Below are positions 22,850-34,900 of a DNA stretch of 64,000 bases, piece by piece (position 1 is the first letter of the stretch; each line of letters starts with the position of its first letter). A program made the position numbers and the translations under genes. The DNA is from Jaltomata sinuosa (Eukaryota; Streptophyta; Magnoliopsida; Solanales; Solanaceae): positions 496,001 through 560,000 of the forward strand of contig QJPP01000027.1 in NCBI GenBank assembly GCA_003996215.1. The letters are read 5' to 3'. The notes below the pieces were generated by a model. The model had not been told where the DNA came from. It saw only the letters and a list, made by a program, of their open reading frames with translations, and did not search any database.

Positions 22850-23692
22850 CACCACATGCCCTAAGAATGCGATCAAAGTCAACCAAAATTCACACTTGGA
22901 GAACTTCGCATAAAGTTTCTAGCGCCTCAATAATTCCAACACAATACGTAGATGTCTGGCTTGCTCCTCCCTACTCTTGGAGTAGATCAAAATATCGTCA
23001 ATAAAAATAATGACGAACGAATCCAAATAAGCTTTAAACACCCCATTCATCAAACTCATGAATGATGTCGGTGCATTAGTCAACCCAAATAACATCACTA
23101 AGAACTCGTAATGCACATACCGAGTTTGAAAAGCAGTCTTAGGAATGTCCTTGGGCCTAATCTTCAACTGATGATATCTTGACCTCAAGTCAATTTTTGA
23201 GAACACAGATGCACCCTGTAATTGGTCAAATAGATCATATATACGGGATAAAGGGTACTTATTCCAGATGGTCACCTTATTCAACTGCATGTAATCTATG
23301 CACATCCGCATACTACCATTCTTTTTCTTCATAAACAAGACCGGAGCACCCCAAGGCGAAGTAATAGGATGGATGAATCTGTTATCTAGGAGTTCCTGAA
23401 GCTGAGTCTTAAGTTTCCTTAACTCTGCCGGAGCTATACTATATGGAGGGATGGAAATTGGGTGAGTGCCCGGCTATAAGTCAATACAACAATTGATATC
23501 CCTGTCCGGAGGCATACCAGGAAAATCTGTTGGGACCACCTCTTGAAATTCTGAAACAACTGGAACTGACTCAATAGATGGGGACTCCACACTGTCATTT
23601 CGGAGATGAGCCAAAAAGGCTAGACACTCTTTCCCCACTAGCTTCCTAGCCCGAACAAATGATATTATCTTGGCCGGCTTAGGCCTGCACAT
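22850..23692 (-). pseudogene. Chromovirus 1 reverse transcriptase
   Basis: The 139-residue frame 22919-23338 carries RMCIDYMQLNKVT, SKIDLRSRYHQLKI and the catalytic FIDDILIYSKS (YxDD-box variant of gypsy elements). Upstream, 23474-23692 shows the region between protease and RT (SVPVVSEFQEV, then PGMPPDRDI). A TAG at 22916-22918 precedes KLYAKFSKCEFWL where relatives have a Gln or Glu. The catalytic Asp pair is intact although the frame is broken. Confidence 0.94.
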
Positions 23693-23754
23693 ACCTTCCC
23701 ACTCTAGCCTATCCTTACCCGAAATCTATACAGCCACAGTCTTGGTGTTACAAT

Positions 23755-24066
23755 TTAATATGACATGATAAGGGATAACCAGGTCATGCCCAATAAGACA
23801 TTGAAGTCTACCATATCCAGGATTACCAAGGCTACCCAAGTATGCAACCCCACAAATACAATAGAATAATTACGATAGATATGAGTCATAATCACGGACT
23901 CTCCAACCGGGGTGGAAACATAGATAGGGGAATCAAGAATATAACAAATCAAATCCAGACCTAAAGCAAAATTCACATACACATATGAACATGTAGAACC
24001 TGGGTCAAAAAGCACGAAAGCCATCCTATCACAGACTAGAATGGTACCTGTGATCACCGCGTCTGA
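23755..24066 (-). pseudogene. Chromovirus 1 aspartyl protease
   Basis: The frame contains VLFDPGSTCSYV with an intact catalytic Asp, followed by GLDLICYILDSPIYVSTPVG and the second motif VALVILDMVDFNVLLGMTWL. It lies in a different frame from the RT, so a frameshift occurred between about 23692 and 23755. The protease normally cuts the gag-pol precursor. Confidence 0.92.
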
Positions 24067-24303
24067 TGCCTCAGCCTCTGACCTTTATGGAAATGCATAA
24101 CACTGAGCTCGATCATCAATCCAAGCTACTTCCTTGGCTGGATGGGACAGACCCCTGCCCACACCACCGTTCCCTTTGTCTCTCCGGCCTCTCTAAATGT
24201 TACCTCGCCCACCCTGTGGATGACCTCTAGCATAACCACCTCTACCTGCTGGGATCACGGCCTTAGATTGTAGCTGAACTTGGTTACCAGTCTGCTTGTG
24301 AGG

Positions 24304-25500
24304 GCAGTCCCTCTTAAAGTGTCCTAGATCACCACAATGAAAACAACCACGATCAAGTGTAGGCCTGCTGACAGATGTGTAAGAAGCTCACTGGCCTCTA
24401 AAAGCTGAAAACTACTGATTAGCTCCCGGACGACCACCTGTAGCATCTGACAGAGCTTACTGAATAGGACGGGCTGAGTATACCTGCTTATTATGGCCCC
24501 TAGAGTATGAGCCACTAAAGTTTCCATCATTCTGGGGCTTCTTGGCTAACACTTTAGCATGCCCCATTCGCTTGACCCCTTCTAACTTCTTAACATAATC
24601 CGTTATCTCATTGAAGCCCTTCCCTGCTGAAGTCATGTGCACAGATAATACTTGAAAATTTGTGTTCAAGCCCTTCACAAACAATCGGATCCTCTCCTTC
24701 TCAGACCCCAACAACTGCGTAGCAAAATGAGACAAGGCATGAAACTTTGCCTCATAAGCAGAGACCGACATGCTACCCTATTTCAGATTCAAGAACTCAT
24801 CCTTTTTCCTATCCTTCCAAGTACGTGGTACATACTTCTCCAAGAAGAGAGCATGAAACTCCTCCCAAGTCAATGGAGGCAAGGTCGATGGTCAATAATC
24901 CACCTGAGACCTGTACCATTGTTTAGCATCACCCTGCAGCTGAAATGTGATGAACTCAACCCCATAATGTCGCACGATACCCAGCTTGTGTAACCTTTCA
25001 TAGCAATCCAAGATGAACTCATACGCATCTTCCTTATCAGTACCCTGAAAACGTAGGAGGTTTCAGTTTAAGGAACTTAGTCAGCATCTCATGTTCATTC
25101 CCTGTCATTATCGGGCCTAGCATTGGCCTAAAAAAGTCACCAGTGCCTGAAGCTGCATCCATCCTAGGAGCCATAGTAACTGCTGGCAGAGTGCCTAGAG
25201 CTTGATCTGCAACACCCGCGGGGGTGGCTCCAGCACCAACCAAACCACTCAAGAAGTTCCAAACCTGCTGAAATGCTTCGGGTGTCATAGGGGGAAGGCC
25301 CGCACCTCCAGTTGGTGCTGCCTCCTCCTGCGCCCCTCCATCCTCAATAGCAACTTCCACTTCCTCGACAACCTGTTCCTGAGGTGGGGGAGGGGTTGCT
25401 TCTCTCTCTCCTGCCACCGTTTGAGCTCCACCCCTGGCGGGTGTGGCTCTGCCCTGACCTTTGCCCCTACCCCTGCCTCATTATTTCTTGTGTTAACCAT
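24304..25500 (-). pseudogene. Chromovirus 1 gag with zinc knuckle
   Basis: The start MVNTRNNEAG at 25500 follows the leader; the matching start in chromovirus 2 is at 54029. After an early shift, 25037-25417 gives a Pro/Glu-rich N-terminus, and 24457-24771 the core MSVSAYEAKFHALSHFATQL. A complete CCHC knuckle CFHCGDLGHFKRDC lies at 24304-24345. At least two frameshifts and several stops are present. Gag would form the particle shell and bind element RNA. Confidence 0.9.
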
Positions 25501-25702
25501 TTGCGGACAGAAAAGTGAAAGAGTTAGATACCAATTTGTATCGCCAAATACCAATTGGAATCAAGTTATAGCACGAAGGAAGAAAGCAGAGATAGTTTTC
25601 CTAAAGTTTTATAGCCTCCCGGAAAAAAGTACGGACGTCTCCACATCATTCCGCAAGACTCTACTAGACCTATTTTGGTACGACGAGATCAATGAACCTA
25701 GG

Positions 25703-25714
25703 GCTCTGATACCA
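25703..25714 (-). other. Primer binding site of chromovirus 1
   Basis: Minus strand TGGTATCAGAGC, unmutated, four bases after the LTR end GTCTTGGCA. Confidence 0.92.
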
Positions 25715-25718
25715 TCTT

Positions 25719-27844
25719 TGCCAAGACCCAGACTGCCGTGAGTGGCACCCACCCAACCCCCGGGTGAGCAAACCATTAATGACCCCAAACTTAACCATTC
25801 TAACAGCTCAAAACCAGTGTGCAAGAAGATGAACTAGCAATTCAATAACAATCTCAACTATAATAAATAACCTGCGAAAAATTCCTCCCTAGAACCTGAA
25901 CGTCATCGTACCAAAACACTACCAAAAATCTAGAATACGGGGATGCAACCCCAATGTAAATAAGTAGAGTTTAAGCCCGAAACAAGCGGGCTACAACTAG
26001 TGTGAAAGAAACCAAGGCAGCTCGATCGAAATAGCTCACCCTTGATGTCTTGATGTATAAGCCTACAGGTGAGGTCGTGCGTCAACCGCCAGAAGATTGC
26101 CTGTACTCACAAAAAGAAATGCAAGTACAGAATCAGTACATAACCACCGTGTACTGGTAGGATCATTAGCCAGTTCCAAATATGCAATATATGAACAGTA
26201 CAATAGACAAGTAGAAGTATAGGAAACATGTAAACAAGCCAACAGATCTCCCTGGACTACAAGTCTCTTCCTAGCTTGTCCCCACATGTACCCCACTCTT
26301 ATAACCATGATCAATAATCAATACTAATCAATAAATATACCATTTTACGTATCCCGGACCCACCTTGGGATCCCCTAAACAACACCTAAGTGTTAAACAT
26401 GCAACCCGGTCTACACCAAGACCAACTCACAGACCAATAATAATAACCTGGTCTCTCAAGGACCATATGCAATATCACAAATCATAAACACAGCCCGGTC
26501 CACTCATGGAACCAAAATCAAATGCACAATGCAAATAAGTAAACTCATACCAGGTGTGGTACCCGAGCCAACTAGTTAGTATCTCGTACCAGGTATAGTA
26601 CCCGAGCCAACCATTTGTTATCCCGTACCAGGAGTGGTACCCGAGCCAACCGAATGTCACACAAAATCCACAGTCACAAATAATGAACAATCAACCTTGT
26701 AAGCCAACAAGCAATAACATCTAGTTCATTTTGCAAGACTGATAACAAGACCCTTAGACATTCCTAAATCATTTCCTAAGCATGCAACTCATACAACACT
26801 TAGACAAAAGTACGCAAACATATAATGCATACAAGAATCAATAACCATCACCTACCTCAAAATATTCCAAGCTCTATTGAACCAGAGCTTTCCCTTTTCA
26901 GGATCCCTTGCTTGTTCTTGGTCTAGAAACAAATATGCATGAACCATAATCAATTACTGACCCAAAGTACCCGAATTATACAAAATCCTAATCCCCAGGC
27001 CAACCTATGTTCATTCCACCCATTCCTGGGCTTTCCTACCATTATTTCACGTAAATTCATCATTTTTATGGATACCTTTAGAGAATTATGGCTAAGTGAT
27101 CATCACCCATCATCAATAATCAAGACCCAAGAACTCTAGCACCCTAGAATCCCTCTTTTTCCCGGATTCTTCCATTCCTAGGTCATTCCAAACCTTCCCC
27201 CAAGTCCACCCCTAGCAATTCTAAAGCGTAAGAAAGATAGTACGAAGGTTGGGGAGTAGAAACCTTACCTTTAGGACGAAAAATAGTGTAAAACTGATAG
27301 AAATCGCCCAAAATTGCCCTTTTCTTCTCCCAAAATGTCTTTGTTGAAAACTGACTATTTTGGGGAAGTTTCTGCATTAAATCCCATCACGCTCCGCTAT
27401 AGCGGTATGCTCCGCTATAGCAGTACCGCCTTAGCGGAGTCGACCGCTATGGTGGAGGCTGACCGACGTTAACTTCCGCTGTAGTGGTATTTTCTCTGCA
27501 ATAGCAGAGACATAAAGTTTCTCAAATTTCCCCATTTTACAACACACTTATTTTTTCAACATCCCAGAATAACCTCTTCACGTCAACTTTGATACCGGGA
27601 GTTCTACTTACCCGAATTCAATTCTGAAAAGTCTCCCAGACTCCTTTTATCTTAGCTAAATAGAAAACTAGCTCAAATCAAAACACTTAACCCAATCCTT
27701 ACTTGGATTTCCCTAAACCATACCTCGCTCCAAAACCGGCCGAGACTAGCCTAGCCCAGAATTTTAAACTCCCAAATCCGGAGTTTTCTAACTCTAAAAA
27801 TTAGCACGAATGATTTACCTATAACAAAGGACCCAGTCGTTACA
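25719..27844 (-). repeat. 5' LTR of chromovirus 1
   Basis: 2126 bp, the partner of 18407-20568 and highly similar throughout. On the minus strand it starts TGTAACGACTGG and ends GTCTTGGCA. It contains three GGTACC minisatellite units (26547-26650) and a palindrome cluster at about 27390-27510. Confidence 0.95.
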
Positions 27845-27849
27845 TTCAT

Positions 27850-28203
27850 TTTCTTAATATGAGAGTATATGATGAGAAGGCGACCTTCAAGGTATACAAA
27901 ACATTCTCTACTCCTTCGCAGTACGAAGATTTGTGCATGATCACTGAGGTGGTCAAAAATAAGTGTGGGGTAGAAGAGAGTGGGCCTGAAAAAGTTAAAA
28001 CTTTGATAATTGCAATTGAACTATCTGGGGAGCAGAAAAATGAGTTGCTCAAAGTTCTATGAAAGCATGAGCATTTGATTAAATGGCCAAAAATTAATCT
28101 AGGAAGAGGCATACGGGTGAGAAAGCGAGTGAATGATGAAGAAGGTGATCCTCCAAGAGTAAAGAAGAGACGTAAGCTCAATCACAGGGGGAGAAAGAGT
28201 TGA
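27850..28203 (+). pseudogene. Athila pre-RT linker joined to 3' tail (pol deleted)
   Basis: After the TTCAT duplication the Athila frame resumes: MRVYDEKATFKVY (27859), as in the segment after Athila protease, then LSGEQKNELLKVL and, after a TGA, KHEHLIKW. In relatives this immediately precedes reverse transcriptase. Here it runs at about 28085 into a basic tail (RVKKRRKLNHRGRKS) and a stop, with no RT, RNase H or integrase. The deletion predates or is independent of the chromovirus insertion, which lies 240 bp upstream. Confidence 0.75.
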
Positions 28204-30226
28204 TAGAGTCTTGAGCTGATTTGAGACATGCATCGTGCTGCAATAGTAAATTAGGCTCTGATTAGGAGAAATCCAATTTTGTAATAGTTTATTTTTTTTT
28301 ATTTTAATTTTAATAGTGTCACTTTTTGTTTTTGTTTTTGTTTTGTGCAGTTTTGGGAAAGTCTGAGTACCCAAATTTTGTAGATAAGAAGCATGGTTTA
28401 AGCTTAAGTATGGGGTCATTATCCCTTTTTATTGATTATGAAGAAAATATGTTGTTAGCTAGGCCCTGGAGGGCCTCGAAAAGTATCTCTAACTCAGTTT
28501 TTATCTTATTTATTGCTTTGAGGACAAAGCATGACTGTAAGTGTGGGGTGAGATATCCCTCGATATAAGTTAAGGGTAATGTATGCCATAGATTATTAGT
28601 TTATTACTTGCTAAGTTAGATGAAAAATTTAAAAAAAATTGGAAAAAATCTAAAAACACAAAAGATTTTGTTTTATTCTTTAGTTAGGATAGTTTTTAGC
28701 TTTTTAGTTATTTATAAGAGGCATACTTCGCCCACCCTTCGGTTTTTCTTTTTCTTTTGTGAGAGGGGGCCCTTTGAACCAAGTGGTTTTTATTTTTGGG
28801 AGTGGTTTTTGATTTTGTTAGGTAGAATAGCTTTTCTCGATGATGGATGGTTGATGACCCTCTTGCGGGAAGTTAATCATTAGAAGTTAGAGAGTCTTTA
28901 GGATCAACTGAATGCTAGGTGCCCTAGTTAGGTTCTATAATTGAATGAGTGATGCAAGTTGGTTTCGAACTTGAAAGCATGCTTTGTGAAAAGTTCAATG
29001 ACTTCTTTTGAGAAACCTAGGCTCTTTTACTTGAATCTTATATGATTTATAACTTAAAAGTGAACTCTTGTTATTTCCTTGATTGAGAGTGTGTATGGAT
29101 CCATCTTGAGTTTAACATGTTCTATGGGTGTTATAATTTTATGATATTCCATGCTTTCATATTGATGTCTAAAACTTTTCTGGTGTGTTTGCAAAATAAA
29201 ATGAAGAATGTTAAGTTCATGAGATGATGTAGGCATTTCTTTGATTTGCCAATTTTTATCCTTCTCTAACCTTCCTAAAAGTGATCCTAGTTAGTCCCGT
29301 TGAGCCTTTAGACTATTCTTTTGGTAGCCACATCTGAAACATAATCCTTTTGCTCTAATTGACCATGAATTTGATCCAAAACTCTTAAGCACTTTAACAG
29401 AAAAATGATAAGCTTGAAAGGAGCAAGAATAGAAAAAGGGAATAGTTGAAGTTGGAAGCCTAGAGAAAAGACTAAAGGTGCAACAAAAATTTCTTATGCT
29501 ATTTGTAAGGAGTAGTAAGAAATAAAAAAGAAAAAATATTTTTTGATAATTGAGTGCTCCTTGCTAATGGTGTGTGGACTTGCTTAAACAGATTGGAGAA
29601 CAAGGAAAGGGTGAGAAGAGTAGAAGAAGAAGTTCGTTGATTTAATATTGAGCAAAAGATCAAAAAAATGTGATGTATTAAAGTGCATAGAGAAGATAGT
29701 CACTATTTGACCCAAATAATTTCTACAGGTCTCTTATCCTAGATTACAACCTGAAAAGTCTTACTTGATCTTAGATTTGACGTTCTTATATTAGTGAAGT
29801 TGTACACTAAGGGCATACTTATGGTTCATCGTATGTTGCATGTGAACTTCTTTATGAGAGTAAGCAAAATTTTTATTTTTATACCCATTTATGCGATAAT
29901 TTGTATTCTTATGAGTGAATATGGTAACTCTCTTGTTATGAGGGCACATGGTTGATGAAAGATAGGTGAAATGTTTTGATCTCTTGATTGGGTGACTTAT
30001 GAGGTTTTGCTAATATCTTAGAATCAGTTCTTGAGGCTAGGAGGTTTGGAAGTAGTTGTTTATGATCTTTGAATGAATGAAGCATGTTGTATTAAGAGCT
30101 TTTCATCGGTAGTCGTTGTAGTATTAGCTTCAGTACAACTTATTCAATCGATGTAGTTTGTAGTATATTCTAATTCATGAGTGTATATCTTACTTGAGGG
30201 CGACTATGAGTTTAAGTGTGGGGTGT
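28204..30226 (+). other. Athila 3' non-coding region with polypurine-like tracts
   Basis: No coding homology seen. It holds the CTTCGCCCACCCTTCGG segment (about 28727) typical of this part of Athila-type elements and two versions of a GAGG-to-AAGTGTGGGG signal: at about 28518-28550 (GAGGACAAAGCATGACTG then TAAGTGTGGGGTG) and at 30196-30224 just before the 3' LTR. The second is the working polypurine position. Small open frames here are likely chance. Confidence 0.65.
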
Positions 30227-31044
30227 TGATGTGAGGCTAAATATTGTGAACTACACTTGTGTTTCATATTTTGTTTATGTAGGACTGTCTTGAGGTATTT
30301 GGAGCTTAAAGAAAAAGAAAAAAAGGAATGAAGAACCAAAAGGAACCAAAGAAGAATCGATGTCGCAAACCGTCCCAAAGGCGCCACTGCTGCAAAGCAA
30401 GGCAGTGATGCGGATTAAACTTAGAATTTTCAAGTTTCAAGCTTCCTAGCTCGTGCCACTCACATGCTTTGGGGTAGTGGCGCAAAATCTGCCTTTCTTT
30501 AGAAGTTAGTTTGTACTTTGCACCACTATTCCACTTTTGGGCAGTGGCGCAAGTAGGGGTCTTTTCTAACCCAATTTGGATTTATTTTTGAAGATACCAA
30601 GGGTTCCTAAACTCTATATATAGCCCTTAATCACGTTTTTAGTCACACACATCAGATTTGGAGAAGCCCAAGGATAGGGCAAAGCTCAAGAATATGATCA
30701 GCTAAACCTTTTATGTTATTTGATTTCTATCTTGTAAACTCATGAAATCTCTTCTTCCAAAGAGATTCATGAGTAGCTAAACCTTTAGTTTCTAGGATTG
30801 TAGTTAAGAGATGAAAGTTGACGTTTGATTATTGTATTGTTTAATTAGGATTTCTATTATTTAGTTATTTATCATCTCTTACTCTTAATTATTTGTTAAC
30901 TTGATCAGCTAGCAAAAACTATTTATGGTGTGCAGATTGGACAAGGAATAGGGAATTTACATATGCAATAAGGGAAGATAGAGCTTGGTTTTGAACTCTA
31001 TACGAAAGGGGGAACGATTTTCTAACGCATTTACATATATCCAT
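30227..31044 (+). repeat. Athila 3' LTR, truncated
   Basis: Begins TGATGTGAGG directly after the polypurine tract and follows the 5' LTR, with hairpins and TATA box, up to about 31030. The right part is missing, replaced by short repeats and copia C sequence. Confidence 0.82.
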
Positions 31045-31097
31045 CGGTTGCTAACGTATTTACATACCCATTTGCTAACAAATTTACATACCCAACA
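31022..31097. repeat. Three short repeats at Athila/copia C junction
   Basis: About 24-bp units of the form TGCTAACGTATTTACATACCC occur three times between the last Athila LTR homology and the first copia C homology. The first overlaps authentic LTR sequence (CTAACGCATTTACATA). Confidence 0.7.
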
Positions 31098-31697
31098 TGT
31101 TCTTGATTCCGGAAACCCATTGGTTGAGCCATGTAAATCTCTCGATTCAGCTTCCCATGTAGAAAGACATTTTTAACATCCATATGCCATAAATTCCAAT
31201 CTTTGCTAGCAGCTAGTGCATGTAAGACTCGCACAATTGTAAAATTTTCCACTGGACTAAAAGTTTCATCATAATCCAAATCATTTTGTCGAGTAAATCC
31301 TCGATCTCCTCCTCCATTTCTCTAGTCCACAATATATTTTGAGCTGCTTCTACAAAACTTTCAGGTTCTTTTCCAGTTCATCTTCTATTGTTGTTGTGTT
31401 GGCATATTTAGAATTTTGCCTCTGAATCCATTCTGGCCTTCTCATCTATGATTGTAGAGCAGCTGGTACTTATCCGTCACTTGTCTCACTGCCTTCACAT
31501 GATGTTTGATCAATGACTGATTTCCCAAAATTTGAGTTGCACCTTGTTCAATGTCGGTGACTTCACTTGATCTAAAATAAGCAATATGCAACTTATTATT
31601 CAGATAAGTTTGGTCTGGTAGTATCTCCTTTTCCGAAGACCACCATGAAGAGGTTTCATCAAATACAACATGTCGTGATGTATAACACCTTCCAATA
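31098..31697 (-). pseudogene. Copia C integrase-RT linker and RT start
   Basis: Reading on the minus strand, SRHVVFDETSSWW near 31680 is the conserved linker after integrase. DYDETFSPVENFTIVRVLHALAAS and LWHMDVKNVFLHGKLNREIY (31140-31280) are the first RT motifs. It ends at NQEHVGYV next to the short repeats. Stops occur in the linker. Confidence 0.88.
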
Positions 31698-31889
31698 CAC
31701 TACAGAGAACAAGGAATTAGCTAGGAAATTTATCGGTAATTCCTAGCTAATTCATTGCTAAAAAGCTCTTAGTTAATTGAAATTTCTTTTAATTCATCGC
31801 AACTCTGTAGCTAAATGAGATTAGCATGGAATTTTTATTGTTTAGCTACGAATTTTGGTCCGTCGCTAATTTTCTATTTTCTAGTAGTG
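31698..31889. mobile_element. 192-bp CACTA-type MITE with ATA duplication
   Basis: Ends are CACTACAGAGAAC and, inverted, CACTACTAGAAAATAG. 3-bp duplications ATA flank it (31695-31697 and 31890-31892). If the element and one ATA are removed, the copia linker frame continues without a break, which confirms the borders. Coding capacity is nil, so it would need transposase from elsewhere. A related copy is at 60620-60813. Confidence 0.93.
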
Positions 31890-31933
31890 ATAGTAGGGTC
31901 ACCATATTTCCACACTTTTCTTTGACTAGTTTC

Positions 31934-34900
31934 TGGATACGTACATTGCACGTGTATCCTATGTTACTTTATATAGATCTGTTAGAACGATAAAAACTCT
32001 GTAAAAACACGCGTGTAATGAGTAATAAAATATAACAACTGCAAATAAATCTTGTGACAAGAAACACTAAAGGAGGGATGTTTTTTAATCTTTAAAATTA
32101 ATTTCTTTTAAGCTACCAACTTTAAATTTTAAACTTTGCTTGCAAACTTCCAATAAAGTTTTAAATTACTAATTAGAGCCATAATAAAAATATCAACTTA
32201 CGACAATAAAAAATTCATAGAAAATTAAATTAAAGAATTCTAATAGAGAGAAAATACAAAAAAATAAAAAATAAATAGAGAAGAAAAATTACAACATACA
32301 TATCCTTCTAAAGACTTTAATATAACAATATAGATAGAAAAAAATGCAAAATTAATAATAATCTTTTGAGTTCTTGGCGACACCTTCTCCCATAACCAAT
32401 CAAAATTCAGAATCTTATTCATCGAGTCAATAACTAAAAAATGAATCAAATAGTATAATATAATAATGATATAATGTTTCTTAATAAATATTCTTAAATT
32501 GACATGTATTTCTTAATAAATTTTCTCATTTCTTAAAATGATGAAGTTTGATGGAAATTTCTGTCCTTTTTTTATATAAATAATAATATCTTTTTCTAAT
32601 ATATATTTAATATATGTGTATCTAATTTAATATTTTAAATTTTTTTGAGAAATTCTCCTTACATAAAAAGAATGTAAAATAGAAAAATACAAAAGAAGAA
32701 AAAAGTACACCCACTTTTTATATAAACTAGCGGTGTTTAGCCCGTGCAAGTATTTAGATATTAATATTTTTTATTTTTTAAAGTGAAAAGGAATGTTCAA
32801 GATATATTATGAGAACCGTTTTTTTTTATATTCCCACAAAAAATTACTTTAAAAAAATATTTATTTATTAAATTTCCAATAACCTACTGAATTACCAAAA
32901 AAAAAAACTAATTACTTATGAAATTCGTATCCTACCATTAAGACTTTTGCCGATAATTAGTACTAACATATATAATCGTGAAACTTATATAGATATACTA
33001 TATTAAGAAAATATTTATCATCTATAGTAATAATATTTATTTTTCACTGGACAGTTATAATACATTTATAATACAGTTTTAATATATATTGCAGAGAATA
33101 ATTTATAAAACACATAATACAAGTTTTATTCATGGATAATACATTTATCACACACTTTAATACACTTATAATACATTGTACCATTTTTTTTATCAAACAA
33201 GCATACTACATTTTAAAACACTCATAATACATATATATTGCATGTGTAATTCACTTTTAATACATAATGCAAATTTATCATAGTATTACTATGTATTGCT
33301 ATAGATGATAACAAATAAAAAGTATCGCTAAGAACAATAATTATTTATTAAAAAGTACTCATCCAAATAATTTTTCTTTCGTCTTATCTTATTTGGTCAT
33401 ATTGATATGACACGTTCCTTAAAATAATTTTATTAAATGTGTAATTTATTAATAACGTTATGAAATCCTAAATTTAATTATACAATTATAATTTAAAATT
33501 TGCTATTTTATTTGGTTGAACAATTGGTATTTGGTAGAGCAGCCTTTTTCCTTTTATTTGATTAAATAAATTAAAAGAAATAGCTGTGTGGATGGGCAAA
33601 AAGAAAGAGAGGGTCAAATGCAAAATATAGTTATGTGTGGCCCACGTGATTAGAGAAGTGATGACATGGACCCCACACTTACACTAAAGTTCTCCAAATG
33701 TGGCAAAGTGGTACAGAGGAATTAAATAAAAGTAAGCTGCCTATTTTGTCTAATTAGAAAATGGTACACTGTCAACAGCATTAAGTACAACAAATTTTAG
33801 ACTAAATAATTACAAAATACCAAAACAACCCTTATGCCAAGCAGGCATGTTGACGGAGAGGAGCTTGCAACTACCTCTTATATAATAAGAGAATATCCAG
33901 ACGTACAATTTGATTTTACATAAAATGTTTAGAATTCACATGTGATTATCTTCTTCTTGTTTAGAAGTGCAAGAACGCACTTTTTTATTCTCGCAATCTA
34001 CATCCATTTTCTAATAAATCACGTAAATACACTATTCCTCAAAGTAAAAGAAAAAAGAAGAAATAATAAATCAATAAATAAAACATAAAGGATTCTTTTT
34101 CGTATATATAAATGTCATATTTGTCAATTTCAAGCTCCCATATTTATTTTTCAGTGGTTCTAAAAACTTAGAAATAAGAAATACCCAACAAAGGTGTATT
34201 CAATTTTTAAAATTTATTTCTTGTAAATAATCAATTGTAAATTTTGACATTTGATGAAATGTAACAACCTACTGCAAAGAGAAAACCAACCATGCATTCA
34301 CTTACCTTTCTCGACATTTTAAAAGAGGCTTTTTTTCCGAATGGATATCAAACAAAGACATTTACTCACACATCTCCTCTCCTTTTGTTGTCAAAATTCA
34401 CGAGTTTACATTCCGTTCAAATTTCAAATTGAGGCTTGCATCATTACATGTCTAACCATTAGACTTCATGCATGAAGTGAAATTTTATTTAATTAGATCG
34501 TCAATAAGAAAGGTTAAATGTAATACAAAATTTGAAAAAGCTTTAAGCTAAATGTATTTTGGAGCTTTCAATTTCGAAAGAATACGACAACATGACAAAA
34601 GAAAACAAAGTTAGCCCAACAAAGAAATAGGGCATGAGCTTTCTTCTAAGTAAATGTCCACCCTTGAACATAAACTTAACCACCCTGGTACATGTGGTTA
34701 GTAACAACAATCACATGAGTCGTGTAAAAATTAAACTAAAGAGGTATCATGTAGAGAACATACAAAAAAAGAAATAGAGAAGAAAGTAATACAATATACA
34801 CATCTTTTTTACGACCCTAATTTTTTAAAATATACAAAAAAAGTATGGAATCAATGCATAATTTTCAAAACTCTTGTTGATATTCATTTTTACAAGCCGA

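Larger units (their letters stand above)
18407..27844 (-). mobile_element. Complete Ty3/gypsy chromovirus (chromovirus 1, Tekay/Del-like)
   Basis: A 9438-bp minus-strand element with two LTRs (18407-20568 and 25719-27844), an initiator-Met primer site (25703-25714), gag, protease, RT, RNase H, integrase and a chromodomain in the gypsy order. Perfect 5-bp target duplications TTCAT lie at 18402-18406 and 27845-27849. It is inserted in Athila between protease and the pre-RT linker. The pol frame has about eight in-frame stops, at least five of them TAG where relatives have CAG, so it is not autonomous now. The long LTRs and C-terminal chromodomain suggest the Tekay/Del clade. Confidence 0.97.
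8431..31044 (+). mobile_element. Athila-type Ty3/gypsy element with deleted pol, hosting nested insertions
   Basis: Related LTR sequences begin TGATGTGAGG at 8431 and at 30227 in the same orientation, share U3 hairpins and a TATA box, and enclose an Athila-type primer site (16007), gag (16118 on) and protease (to 18309). A pre-RT linker resumes at 27850 after a nested chromovirus. Reverse transcriptase, RNase H and integrase are missing; the linker joins directly to the 3' non-coding region near 28085. Nested inserts are copia B (about 9600-15885), the solo LTR inside it, and chromovirus 1 (18407-27844). The right LTR stops near 31030-31044 where copia C sequence starts. The left end interrupts the LINE fragment. 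Confidence 0.88.
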
